NCBI RefSeq assembly: GCF_005860805.1
Contig: NZ_VCEJ01000008.1
Span: 186,001-250,000 of the forward strand
Direction: 5' to 3'
DNA from: Dyadobacter luticola
Lineage (GTDB): Bacteria > Bacteroidota > Bacteroidia > Cytophagales > Spirosomataceae
DNA: 64,000 bases
Numbering within the stretch: the first letter of the stretch is position 1; each line of letters starts with the position of its first letter. The position numbers and the translations under genes were made by a program. The notes under the pieces are model-generated. The model made no database searches. It worked only from the letters and a program-made list of their open reading frames with translations, and was not told the DNA's origin. Shown one piece after another: positions 43,625 through 51,756 of the stretch.

Positions 43625-44995
43625 ATGGCAAACGAATCAAAAATAAATGAAGCTGCGTCTGGGGGCGCTTTGAAAGAACGTGTAGCGGTTCCGCTGGAAG
43701 CTGGGCTGCCGCAACTGGCGAAATACGGCGGATACGATCTGGTGGAAACCATCATTGAAGGTGCTGCCAACATTAACCCGGAGAAAAAAGCGCGTAAGAA
43801 AATATTTCTTACGGAAGCTGATAAAAAGAAAGAACGTCAGCAGCTGAAAAAGCGGCTCGAACTCTGGTCGGAGCTGCTGAGTAGTGCGGAGTCGGTGCCT
43901 GAAATGATTGAAGTCGGACAGAAACAGGCGGATACGGCTTTTGAATTACTGAAAGAAAACCTCGGTAAGGCGGTGGAAACATTGCGGCCGCTGGAACAGT
44001 CGTACCGCTCGGTGGCGATGTTTTTCAAGAATACCGACCAGGATAAAGTCAAAAATGTGACATTCCTGAATGCCGATCCGGAACAGTTGCAGGACCTGGA
44101 CGTGACGACATTTATCGACGCGGTAGGTGAGGAACTGGCTGCCAAATTCGACCGTCTCGATTTGCGTGAAAACTATTCGATCCTGAATGTGCCGGGTTAC
44201 CTGGGGTCGGGAAAAGTGGTGGATAAGTGGGCTAAAATGGCGCACCAGAACAAGGTAATGCTGGTGACAGATTTTATGCACCTGGATGCACCAGAAGATG
44301 TGATGGAGCTTTTCGAATCTGCTAACCTCACCGGCGGCGCGGCACATTTGTCCAATGTGATGATGACCTGCAACTGGCTGGTAGGCAGGGCGAAACATGC
44401 AGATCTGGGTGAGGAAGATGACCTTTTTATCCCACCTTCGACAGCATTGGCGGGTAATCTTTACAAAACACTAATGTCGCAGGTGGCGGCTGGTAAAAAG
44501 CACGGAACATTGAGCGAGGTGGATGGTGTGCGTTTCCCGCTGAAAAAATCGGAGATCGCTGATCTGGAAAAAATGGGGTTGATCCCGATGGTCAATGAGT
44601 ATAGCAAAGTGATGGCATTCTCGGCCAAAACCTTGTTCAATGGCGATAATGTGGGTTTACAGACTTACTCGGTGGTGCGCGTCTTCGACTACATTACCAA
44701 AGTGCTGATCGACTTCCTGAACCGCCGCGCCTTTGAAAACTTCGATTACAACACCAAAAACGATCTCAAAAAGCAGATCATCAAGTTTCTGGACAGCGTA
44801 ACCGGGCCGGGCAAACTGATTGAAAAATTCAGTGTGATGCGTTTTGAGCAGGATAAAAATCAAAAAGACAAGGTATACCTCGACATTCACATGGTACCTT
44901 ATTTTCCTGCCAAAAATTTCATGATCGCACTCACCGGGCAGAAGGGGGATGACCTGGATGCAGCGGCCTGGGCAGCGGAATATGCGCAACAATAA
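43625..44995 (+). CDS. tssC: T6SS sheath large subunit TssC
   Basis: 456 residues of the VipB/TssC family. An N-terminal arm (about 1-50) contains 'AVPLEAGLPQLAKYGGYDLVETIIEGA'; the core has 'YLGSGKVVDKWAKMAHQNKVMLVTDF', 'NVMMTCNWLVGRAKHADLGEEDDLFIPPSTALAGNLYKTLMSQVAAGKKHG', and the C-terminal 'FMIALTGQKGDD' end. This region interlocks with TssB strands in the extended and contracted sheath. The stop codon overlaps the ATG of the first Hcp-like gene by one base (TAATG), so translation is coupled. Confidence 0.93.
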   Translation: MANESKINEAASGGALKERVAVPLEAGLPQLAKYGGYDLVETIIEGAANINPEKKARKKIFLTEADKKKERQQLKKRLELWSELLSSAESVPEMIEVGQKQADTAFELLKENLGKAVETLRPLEQSYRSVAMFFKNTDQDKVKNVTFLNADPEQLQDLDVTTFIDAVGEELAAKFDRLDLRENYSILNVPGYLGSGKVVDKWAKMAHQNKVMLVTDFMHLDAPEDVMELFESANLTGGAAHLSNVMMTCNWLVGRAKHADLGEEDDLFIPPSTALAGNLYKTLMSQVAAGKKHGTLSEVDGVRFPLKKSEIADLEKMGLIPMVNEYSKVMAFSAKTLFNGDNVGLQTYSVVRVFDYITKVLIDFLNRRAFENFDYNTKNDLKKQIIKFLDSVTGPGKLIEKFSVMRFEQDKNQKDKVYLDIHMVPYFPAKNFMIALTGQKGDDLDAAAWAAEYAQQ

Positions 44996-45402
44996 TGCCC
45001 TTCCAAGCAACCCTAAAAGTCGACGGCGACCACGAATTCACGGTCATGTTTATGCGGTTTGAGCTGCATCAGACGGTGGATGATGCGATGTCGATTACTT
45101 CGCCGATGCAGTGGGCGCATTTGTATGTGGAGCTTGAAATGGTGCTGGACGATTTTCTGATTGAATGGGCCAACAAGCCGTCGCAGAAATATGATTTGAC
45201 GGTGGAGCAGTTCGGGGAGAATGGGCCTTTTAAAACGCTCAGTTTCAAAGACGCTGTGTGTACTGAGTTTGTGGAAATGTTTGACGACGGTACTGACGAT
45301 CTGGACAAGGCGCTGACGCACAGGTTGCAGAATTTTATCACCTGCCTGACGATCACGGCTTCGAGTGTGGAGGTGGACGAAGCCAAACTGGAAAATTTTT
45401 AA
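44995..45402 (+). CDS. Divergent Hcp/TssD tube-family protein (first of three)
   Basis: 135 residues. The strand order and the 'FQATLKVDGDHEFTVMFMRFELHQTVDD' start and 'TLSFKDAVCTEFVEMFD' / 'FITCLTITASSVEV' segments match the Bacteroidota TssD family, although it is the most divergent of the three in this locus: the usual G-R-P-x-G loop is replaced by 'AMSITSPMQWAHLYVELEM'. It may be a specialised ring, a tube terminator or an adaptor at the baseplate and not the bulk tube protein. Coupled to tssC by a one-base overlap and 3 bp from the second Hcp gene. Confidence 0.75.
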   Translation: MPFQATLKVDGDHEFTVMFMRFELHQTVDDAMSITSPMQWAHLYVELEMVLDDFLIEWANKPSQKYDLTVEQFGENGPFKTLSFKDAVCTEFVEMFDDGTDDLDKALTHRLQNFITCLTITASSVEVDEAKLENF

Positions 45403-45405
45403 ACC

Positions 45406-45906
45406 ATGGCCGACCAGGATGCTACGATTGGCGTAGAAGCACATTTTACGCTGGACGGGAAGGAGTTTGTTGTCAAAAAAGTTTCGTACGGTTGCAACCG
45501 CAATGCCGACGAGCGCGGGAGTCCGACGGATGCGCCCAAGGCGCGGCTGATCCGGATGATTATTGCGCCGAAAGAGGACGACGACTTTGCATTGCTGTAC
45601 GACTGGGCATTTAAAAATGACCGGCAGCTGAGCGGGCAGATCGAGTTCAAATACGACGGCGACTCGCAGGTCTTGCGCAAAATGGAGTTTGAAGATGCCT
45701 ATTGCGTGGGGTTCCGGGAATCATTTCTGGCGCATGCGACAACAATGAGGAATTACACCATGGCGCACGTGCCGGATACAAAAGCGTACAAGCCGGAGCA
45801 CCGGGGCAAGGATTATTTTCTGAGAAACAGCGTGGCAGACCTGGTTTATGAGCTGGTACTGTTGCCGACGAAGGTCAAGATCGGGCAGGTTGAAATCAAA
45901 AGTTGA
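45406..45906 (+). CDS. Hcp/TssD tube-family protein with C-terminal extension (second of three)
   Basis: 166 residues. 'EAHFTLDGKEFVVKKVSYGCNRNADERGSPTDAPKARLIRMII' is the TssD N-terminal half, and 'RKMEFEDAYCVGFRESF' corresponds to the conserved E-(F/L)-(E/T)-D-(A/V)-YCV motif. An extension of about 35 residues (130-166, 'GKDYFLRNSVADLVYELVLLPTKVKIGQVEIKS') is not present in the short Hcp at 47.8 kb. It adjoins vgrG with no gap (vgrG ATG directly follows the stop), so it may be the ring that docks to the spike. Role is inferred. Confidence 0.82.
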   Translation: MADQDATIGVEAHFTLDGKEFVVKKVSYGCNRNADERGSPTDAPKARLIRMIIAPKEDDDFALLYDWAFKNDRQLSGQIEFKYDGDSQVLRKMEFEDAYCVGFRESFLAHATTMRNYTMAHVPDTKAYKPEHRGKDYFLRNSVADLVYELVLLPTKVKIGQVEIKS

Positions 45907-47748
45907 ATGGCACGACAGGTAAACACTTCCATTGAAATCGAAGGCGGGACGGAGATCAAGCGGCACCTGGGCCTGGTGATCGAGCAGGATTTGTTTGACC
46001 ATCACTGGTTTGAGCTGCTGGTGCCTTTTGACCAACTGGAAGACGCGGGCGAGCATTTTTTCAATAAGTCACACCGGGCGGTGATGGGGAAGAAAATTAC
46101 TTTTTCATTTAGTCCGCGGCTGGGTTCCGATTCTTTTGATTTCACATTCCAGGGTATCGTGACCGAAATCCGCCTGCGGAGCCTGAGCGATATGAGCAGT
46201 GCATTTGTGCTGAAAGGGTACAGCCCAACCATTGTCCTCGAAGATTCGGTTCAAAGACGCTCGTTTTTGAGGGGAACCGTGCAGGATATTTTCAACACCG
46301 TTTTACAGCCTTACCCGCAAAATCTGCTCAGAAAGCAGCTGAACCCCGAAAATGGCAGTCGTGCAGTGCCTTTTACTCAATATAATGAAAGCAACTTCCG
46401 GTTCCTGAGCCGCGTCGCCGACCGCTGCTGCGAGTGGTTTTATTATAATGGTAAGGAGCTGGTGCTGGGCCACGGTAATGATAGTTCGGAGGTGGATTTT
46501 CTGGTGGACGGGCTGCAAAATTTTGACGTAGCATTGAAGCTGCATCCTTCCCAGTTCAGTTTTGAAGGCTATAATTATACAGTACCCGAAGCTTATACCG
46601 GTCAATCCAGCTCCCAGAATGTGGACGGGCTGACTTCGCTGAGCGAGTTTGCCTTGGAACAATCGGACAGCCTTTTTGCCCAAACAGCATTGCTGCCTGC
46701 ACCGGAAATTATCAGCGGACAGAGCGAGGTGGACGAATTGACTAAAATGGAAAAATCGGCCCGGGTAACTTCCATGGTGGATTTTCGGGGAAGCGGAGAG
46801 ACGCCGACGATCAGTATCGGGACGGTTTTGACGGTGAAAGGACAGCGGTTAAATGAGCGTGGGGAGCAGTATGAGGAGAATTTTGGCAAATACCGTGTCG
46901 TGCATGTCCGGCATGAGATCAATACGGCTGGGAGTTATCAGAACACATTCAATGCGGTGCCTGAATCGGCTCAGCATCCGCCCAATAATCCGCATGTAAG
47001 AAATCCGCTGGGCGAAACCGAACAGGCGGAAGTGATCGCGAATGATGATAGCGATAGTCTGGGGCGGATAAGGGTGAAATTTTTCTGGAGTCAGCAGCGT
47101 CAGCAGGACCAGGAGTCGATCTGGATGCGGGTGGGAACATTCCATAATTCGGAGGGCCGTGGCGCGAACTTCGTGCCGGAAATCGGGTCGATGGTGATGG
47201 TGGGATATGAAGGGAATCTGGCAGAAAATCCTTTCGTGATGACCAGCCTTTATCCCAAACCCAAAGAAGAAATTAACTATACCAACGACAATAATGACAT
47301 CAAAGTCGTCGCAACTCGCTCCGGGAATATGATGGTTTTTATTGATAAAGACGGCGACGCACAAATTCAGATCAGCAACCGGAACAAGACAGATACAAAC
47401 CTGAAATTGAGCTTCAAAGACGACGGGTTTATCGAAATGCAGGTCGAAAACGGGCTGATCCATTTGAAAGCGAAGGACGTCAGTGTTGAAGCGTCCAACA
47501 ACATTACGATGAAGGCCGATTCCAGTTTCGAAGTCCAGGCTGGCAGCATTTCCATGAAAGCCGATCAGGGCATTAAAATAGAAAGCGGAACATCCACCGA
47601 CATTAAGGCTGGTACCGAACTGAATGCCGAAGGTACGGCCAGCGCAAAATTGAAAGGCGCGCAACTCAGTGTGGAAGGTGACGCTATGGCCGAGCTGAAA
47701 GCCAGCGGCCCGACCACGATCAAAGGTGCAGTAATCATGCTTAACTAA
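45907..47748 (+). CDS. vgrG: T6SS spike protein VgrG (TssI)
   Basis: 613 residues. The gp27-like base covers about residues 1-370 ('IEGGTEIKRHLGLVIEQDLFDHHWFELLVPFDQLE', 'FVLKGYSPTIVLEDSVQRRSF', 'FRFLSRVADRCCEWFYYNGKELVLG'). The gp5 OB-fold region (about 378-450) has 'EVIANDDSDSLGRIRVKFFWSQQ' and 'ANFVPEIGSMVMVGYEGNLAENPFV'. The C-terminal beta-prism spike has short strand repeats ('ITMKADSSFEVQAGSISMKADQGIKIESG'-type). There is no C-terminal effector extension. It follows the second Hcp gene without a gap. Confidence 0.94.
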   Translation: MARQVNTSIEIEGGTEIKRHLGLVIEQDLFDHHWFELLVPFDQLEDAGEHFFNKSHRAVMGKKITFSFSPRLGSDSFDFTFQGIVTEIRLRSLSDMSSAFVLKGYSPTIVLEDSVQRRSFLRGTVQDIFNTVLQPYPQNLLRKQLNPENGSRAVPFTQYNESNFRFLSRVADRCCEWFYYNGKELVLGHGNDSSEVDFLVDGLQNFDVALKLHPSQFSFEGYNYTVPEAYTGQSSSQNVDGLTSLSEFALEQSDSLFAQTALLPAPEIISGQSEVDELTKMEKSARVTSMVDFRGSGETPTISIGTVLTVKGQRLNERGEQYEENFGKYRVVHVRHEINTAGSYQNTFNAVPESAQHPPNNPHVRNPLGETEQAEVIANDDSDSLGRIRVKFFWSQQRQQDQESIWMRVGTFHNSEGRGANFVPEIGSMVMVGYEGNLAENPFVMTSLYPKPKEEINYTNDNNDIKVVATRSGNMMVFIDKDGDAQIQISNRNKTDTNLKLSFKDDGFIEMQVENGLIHLKAKDVSVEASNNITMKADSSFEVQAGSISMKADQGIKIESGTSTDIKAGTELNAEGTASAKLKGAQLSVEGDAMAELKASGPTTIKGAVIMLN

Positions 47749-47792
47749 ATATATCCATAACTATTCTTTTCACTTTTTAAACACTTACAACT

Positions 47793-48209
47793 ATGCCAGC
47801 TTCAAGTTTTGACGCGTACTTTACCTGGGACGGTGGTCCCTCGGGCGACGGAATTGCCGTGATTTCCTGCAACTATTCTTTGTCACAATCCATAGACGAT
47901 AAAGGCCGTGTTTCTTCCAAAGTGTACGGCGGTACTGTATTTATCCAGGTCGATTCGTCGAGCGCATCCGACAGCCAGAGCCTGTGGGAATGGATGGTGG
48001 ACCCGGACGGAAAGAAAGCTTCGGCCAAGATCACATTCAAAAATGTAGACGAGGAGCAAACCCAGAAAGAGCTGGAACTGACGGATGTATACTGCGTCCA
48101 GTACAGCGAAAGTTTCATCGAAACCGGCTCCATGCCGATGACGACGAGCCTGACATTGTCTTCGAGAGAGATCAAGTTGTTCGGTACACCGCATGTGAAC
48201 CGGTGGTAA
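47793..48209 (+). CDS. Hcp/TssD tube protein (third of three)
   Basis: 138 residues with the standard Bacteroidota TssD pattern: 'SFDAYFTWDGGPSGDGIAVISCNYSLSQSIDDKGRVSSKVYGGTVFIQVDSS', 'LWEWMVDPDGKKASAKITFKN', 'LELTDVYCVQYSESF' and 'MTTSLTLSSREIKLFG'. It is the least divergent of the three and most likely the main tube subunit. It is followed by a terminator-like hairpin and then the Tae4-like gene, so it may chaperone that effector in the tube lumen, as Hcp does for small amidases in other species (established for Tae effectors, inferred here). Confidence 0.9.
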   Translation: MPASSFDAYFTWDGGPSGDGIAVISCNYSLSQSIDDKGRVSSKVYGGTVFIQVDSSSASDSQSLWEWMVDPDGKKASAKITFKNVDEEQTQKELELTDVYCVQYSESFIETGSMPMTTSLTLSSREIKLFGTPHVNRW

Positions 48210-48218
48210 AAGGGCTTC

Positions 48219-48248
48219 GGCCGTCGGCTTTCGGCTGACGGCCGTTTT
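48219..48248 (+). terminator. Hairpin of the CCGTCGG family after the third Hcp gene
   Basis: GGCCGTC/GACGGCC stem (48219-48225 with 48237-48243) with further partial pairing in the loop, followed by GTTTTT. It could reduce read-through from the abundant Hcp message into the effector genes. Confidence 0.7.
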
Positions 48249-48263
48249 TAACGCATAGAAATT

Positions 48264-48794
48264 ATGATTTTTTGTGATTTTCAGACATTGCTCAATAACC
48301 ACCCCTATCACACGGTCGAATCGATGAATATGGGAGGCGGGATACAATCTTACATTGGTAATGATCAGGAAACCTGTACGATTGAATTAAGCTACGCGAT
48401 GAATAAATCGGGTCTTTGGATACCTGATGATTTACCTTATTCGCCGCTGGTTTTTGGTGGACGCGTGCGCAGCATGAAAGACGCGAGCGGCGATAACTAC
48501 ATTTACAGCGTTGTGGATATGATCGTGTATCTGGACAAAACCTATCCGGTTTCACAAAATTACCGTGCGGCAAATCGTGCTGGTTTTGTGTCCCAGTTAG
48601 GTTCACGGGTGGGAATTATTGCATTGGGACACCGGCATATCTCTCTCTGGGACGGCAAGCAGTATGTCCATGAGAAGGAATTTTATGATATATGGAGCGG
48701 CGAGTATGGTGCAAGCGCTGCCAAAAGAGGCATTTTCTTTTGGGAGGTCAAATCATTTGCGAGCGTGCTGAATGACATTTATCATTTCGAATGA
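48264..48794 (+). CDS. Tae4-like peptidoglycan amidase, putative T6SS effector
   Basis: 176 residues with no signal peptide. The N-terminal 'DQETCTIELSYAMNKSGLWIP' resembles the Tae4 motif (N-TC-x-(I/V)-R-(M/L)-S-Y-A-(L/M)-N), giving Cys38 as the nucleophile; 'ALGHRHISLWDG' resembles the G-H-(I/V)-(D/T)-LWDG motif, giving His125 as the base and Asp130 nearby. Tae4 enzymes are NlpC/P60-like amidases that cut the peptide stem of peptidoglycan (D-Glu to diaminopimelate) in rival cells. No Tai4-like immunity gene with a signal peptide is seen beside it. The gene lies between an Hcp gene and two other putative effectors. Family assignment is by motif, activity is inferred. Confidence 0.82.
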   Translation: MIFCDFQTLLNNHPYHTVESMNMGGGIQSYIGNDQETCTIELSYAMNKSGLWIPDDLPYSPLVFGGRVRSMKDASGDNYIYSVVDMIVYLDKTYPVSQNYRAANRAGFVSQLGSRVGIIALGHRHISLWDGKQYVHEKEFYDIWSGEYGASAAKRGIFFWEVKSFASVLNDIYHFE

Positions 48795-48827
48795 GCGATT
48801 CACAACCCTCTAATTTCAAAATAATTT

Positions 48828-49718
48828 ATGGCAGATGCAGTGGTGCATGTGGGGCCGGGAATGCAGCTCGCGGCGGAATATTACCAGCGATGCAGTTTTG
48901 ACGTAGCAGGTCCAGGCCGGATCACGACCGGGCAGATCATCAATTTCACAAACCTCGAACAGCTGCTGGATAACATAGCCAGCCGGACAGAGGTGATGCA
49001 TCTGATCGTTTCGCACGGATCGACGACAAACGGGCTGATTATTCCTTTTGCGCAGAATACCAGTTTTAATGCTACGGGATTGATCATCAGTAACCTGGCG
49101 CAGCTGGCGAAAAGTTCTGTCCCGCTTTTAGCTCAAAATAAGCATTTGCCTGTGAGCGATACAACTGTGATCAATCTGGCTTCCATGATGGGGATCCAGC
49201 CAAATGTGGCGATACGGCTGGCCGAGAAATTCATAGCAGTTCAGGAGAAAAAGCCGATCATCTTTATCCGCGGCTGCAACATTGGTGGTAATCAGCCTAT
49301 GTTGCTGGAATACAAAGCAGCGCTGGGCGCACAAATGATTTCGGCGCCGAAATGCCGAATGTTTTTCCTGAGAATCCAGCCGCATTTACCCACCCGAAGA
49401 CAAACCATGGCGGGCCTCGGCACCGGAAGACCTACGACTGCAAATACGCGCCGCCGATTTTTCAAACAACCTGCGGGAGGTACATTCAGTAGCGCAATGA
49501 TTATTGATGTACGGGATATCGACGGACATACCAAGGTTGATAACGAATCATTTCAAAGTGCCACCGACCCGAGCAACGCCTGGGCGAAGGAGTTCAATTT
49601 TGCCTGGAATGGTGGGCTGCCGAATCAATTTATCATGCCCGTAATGTGGGACAATGCTGAAACTAGCTACCACTGCCCGAATGATATCAGCTACCGCGAA
49701 AAACTGGTGTTTGTTTAA
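48828..49718 (+). CDS. Unrecognised protein with caspase-like His-Gly / Gly-Cys pattern, putative effector
   Basis: 296 residues, no signal peptide or membrane segment. Two short hydrophobic strands are each followed by a candidate catalytic residue: 'VMHLIVSHGSTTNGL' (His63-Gly64) and 'PIIFIRGCNIGG' (Cys150). This strand-HG ... strand-GC order with about 90 residues between is the layout of clan CD cysteine peptidases (caspase, gingipain, CHAT and related). The C-terminal 120 residues contain 'IDVRDIDGHTKVDNESF' and 'CPNDISYREKLV' and are not recognised. Flanked by the Tae4-like and the HExxH genes on the same strand. It could also be an adaptor or an inactive relative; the family is not established. 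Confidence 0.6.
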   Translation: MADAVVHVGPGMQLAAEYYQRCSFDVAGPGRITTGQIINFTNLEQLLDNIASRTEVMHLIVSHGSTTNGLIIPFAQNTSFNATGLIISNLAQLAKSSVPLLAQNKHLPVSDTTVINLASMMGIQPNVAIRLAEKFIAVQEKKPIIFIRGCNIGGNQPMLLEYKAALGAQMISAPKCRMFFLRIQPHLPTRRQTMAGLGTGRPTTANTRRRFFKQPAGGTFSSAMIIDVRDIDGHTKVDNESFQSATDPSNAWAKEFNFAWNGGLPNQFIMPVMWDNAETSYHCPNDISYREKLVFV

Positions 49719-49738
49719 AATAATAACCTACTGAAAGT

Positions 49739-50473
49739 ATGGCAACAACGTGTCACTACGCATCGAACATTATTATCGGTACCGGTACCGGGCCGGTGGG
49801 CTGGGGAAATTTTGATTTGAATGCTTACGAAACCGGCACGCAGGCCGCGCTGGATGAAATTGTGAAAGGCAGCATGACGGGTTACGGATTGATTATGTTG
49901 ATCCGCGAGCTGAGCGGGGAAATCGTAATCACGCCTAATTTTAGTAAAGTCTGCAATGCTACTGCGGCGCTGCCTACCTGGAAATCGAAAAATCAGGTTG
50001 AGATCATTTACACGCCGAGCGTTTTTGGGAAGGTAAATTGTAATGGTGCGGGGTTTACCGCCGACGAATTTTTATTGCACGAGCTGGTGCATGCTTACAG
50101 ATTCCTGAAAAATAAGAAATCAAATACTTTTGGTCTGACAATCGGAGATTTCCAATACACCAATTTTGAGGAATTTGCCTCGATTTTATACGTCAACATT
50201 TATATGTCGGCCAAGGGGAAATCAACATTAAGAAAGCATCATTTGGATGGTACCGCGATGCCAGCTAATATGGCAAACAACCGCGGATTTTTCCAAAATC
50301 AAAAAGAACACGCGAGGCGGGTACATGATCTGATTTGCGAGGATTATCATTATTGTCAAACCTATGTGCGGAAGGATTATGGTGTTTTTAACCCGATAGA
50401 TTACTTCCTGAAAAATTCGGTAGAAGTGACGAATATGATCGACTGGCCCAAACCGATGGTACCCAGTCCTTAA
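49739..50473 (+). CDS. HExxH zincin, putative T6SS effector
   Basis: 244 residues, no signal peptide. It has the zinc-protease motif His114-Glu115-x-x-His118 in 'DEFLLHELVHAYRFL', and 26 residues later 'NFEEFASILYVN', whose Glu144 or Glu145 could be the third ligand, giving a gluzincin-like site; the layout recalls M91 (NleD-like) effector peptidases. The N-terminus 'SNIIIGTGTGPVGWGNF' and the C-terminus 'RKDYGVFNPIDYFLKNS' are unrecognised. It is the last of three consecutive putative effector genes, and its end overlaps the convergent tssN by 4 bp. Effector role is inferred from position and lack of an export signal. Confidence 0.68.
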   Translation: MATTCHYASNIIIGTGTGPVGWGNFDLNAYETGTQAALDEIVKGSMTGYGLIMLIRELSGEIVITPNFSKVCNATAALPTWKSKNQVEIIYTPSVFGKVNCNGAGFTADEFLLHELVHAYRFLKNKKSNTFGLTIGDFQYTNFEEFASILYVNIYMSAKGKSTLRKHHLDGTAMPANMANNRGFFQNQKEHARRVHDLICEDYHYCQTYVRKDYGVFNPIDYFLKNSVEVTNMIDWPKPMVPSP

Positions 50474-51237
50474 CCGCGAATCGCGACGATGGTTTCGTTA
50501 TCGACCACATTGTTAGCCTGGAATGTGAGGTCCGGATCCATGTATTTGCGGCGCTTGTACCAGGGGGCTTTTTTGTAGAATAACCAGCCGAAAGGTGCGC
50601 CATCGGGATTTAAATATTGAATAGGACTGGCGGGGTTGCGGTCATTGTAATCATTTAAAAAAATAAAAAACAACTCGCCGAATAACATAGCATTGGGCGC
50701 TTTTGCCCGGAAGTTGGTGAATGCAGTTTCGTTGAATTGTTTGGTAAATTCAAACTGGATTACCAGCACACGGGACAAATCGAGCAGATCCATATCAGGC
50801 AAAGGCTGACCGACTGGGTAGTACCATTTTTTATATTCTTTAAGCGGGATCGCGAGGAAACTTTGATAGACTTTTGCTACAAAAACCGGAAACAGAAACC
50901 CGACCAGCGCCGAAGACATTCCGATGCCTTTCATAAGTTCCTGAATGAGCTTGTGGTACAGAAAAACAAGCAGCAATGCTGTGAGCAGGCTGATCAGCAG
51001 GGTAAAACCGATGGCTTTGAAAGAGGCATTTTCAAAGAGCGTCGGAAACCATTGAGATATGAGATAAACGTGCAGGATGCCCAGGATCAGGTAACTTACC
51101 ATCGCCATCGGATACGCGTCGCGGTAGTCGGAAATCCAAAAACCGAGAGAGCCAATCAGTACGAGCACCGCAATCACAAATATGGCGTAGAGTAGCTGGT
51201 AACGTTGGGTGACGGTTTTAACGAAAGGTAATTTCAT
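50470..51237 (-). CDS. tssN: T6SS membrane protein TssN
   Basis: 255 residues: four to five hydrophobic segments in the first 140 residues ('YAIFVIAVLVLIGSLGFWI', 'MVSYLILGILHVYLISQWF', 'AIGFTLLISLLTALLLVFLY', 'ALVGFLFPVFVAKVYQSF'), then a cytoplasmic domain with 'KWYYPVGQPLPDMDLLDLSRVLVIQFEFTK' and 'FRAKAPNAMLFGELFFIFLNDYNDRNPASPIQYLN'. This matches my memory of TssN, the membrane component specific to Bacteroidota T6SS-iii systems that takes over part of the TssL/TssM role. It is the only T6SS gene on the minus strand, has its own promoter, and converges on the effector gene with a 4-bp overlap. Confidence 0.78.
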   Translation of the reverse strand: MKLPFVKTVTQRYQLLYAIFVIAVLVLIGSLGFWISDYRDAYPMAMVSYLILGILHVYLISQWFPTLFENASFKAIGFTLLISLLTALLLVFLYHKLIQELMKGIGMSSALVGFLFPVFVAKVYQSFLAIPLKEYKKWYYPVGQPLPDMDLLDLSRVLVIQFEFTKQFNETAFTNFRAKAPNAMLFGELFFIFLNDYNDRNPASPIQYLNPDGAPFGWLFYKKAPWYKRRKYMDPDLTFQANNVVDNETIVAIRG

Positions 51238-51265
51238 TGAGTTAAGGGGCCGTTTTTAATACAGA

Positions 51266-51295
51266 CAAAAATAAGATACACTTTCATTAATGCAA
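51266..51295 (-). promoter_or_regulatory. Promoter of tssN
   Basis: On the minus strand: TTG (complement of 51293-51295), a 19-bp spacer and TATTTTTG (complement of 51266-51273), an exact Bacteroidota-type TTG-N19-TAnnTTTG promoter, 28 bp before the start codon. It overlaps the leader of tssE on the other strand. Confidence 0.7.
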
Positions 51296-51317
51296 CCACA
51301 TTTTATTAATCGCCAAC

Positions 51318-51746
51318 ATGGAAGACCAAAACTACGCACTGCCCCTCGCGCTTGACAGGCTGGTAGCAGGTCAGCCACACCCCAAATGTTCTGATAAAGA
51401 GGCGATTCACCAGCATTTGTATCTTTTAATGGTCACGCATTTCGACGAAAACCGCTTCGACAGCGGCTACGGCTGCGCGCTCTGGGAACAGGACTTCGCA
51501 GTACTTTCCCAAATCAAATGGAAAGACCTCATCCGCGAATCCCTCGAAGAAGCGATCGCCCGCTACGAGCCGAGATTGACGAACACCAAAATCCGCGTGG
51601 AAGTGGAGGAATTTGAAGTGCTGACGAAGACGAATAACTATGTGCGGAAGCGCATTGGTATTGAGGTTAAAGCGATGATTAAGCGTACAAATGAGGCTTT
51701 TGTGTTTTTTGAGAGGATTTTTATTTCACCGTTGTCGATTGAATAG
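51318..51746 (+). CDS. tssE: T6SS baseplate wedge protein TssE (gp25-like)
   Basis: 142 residues of the gp25/TssE family. Seen: 'LPLALDRLVAGQPHPKCSDKEAIHQHLYLLMVTHFDENRFDSGYGCALWEQDF', with the G-Y-G-C-x-L-W-E region that replaces the ...R-x-E-F-...-Y-G-L core, then 'KDLIRESLEEAIARYEPRLTNTKIRVEVEEFEV' and a last strand 'RIGIEVKAMIK'. It nucleates the sheath on the baseplate. Divergent from tssN; followed by the GTCA-unit repeat and a 26-bp inverted repeat before tssF. Confidence 0.88.
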   Translation: MEDQNYALPLALDRLVAGQPHPKCSDKEAIHQHLYLLMVTHFDENRFDSGYGCALWEQDFAVLSQIKWKDLIRESLEEAIARYEPRLTNTKIRVEVEEFEVLTKTNNYVRKRIGIEVKAMIKRTNEAFVFFERIFISPLSIE

Positions 51747-51756
51747 GAAGGGGTTA

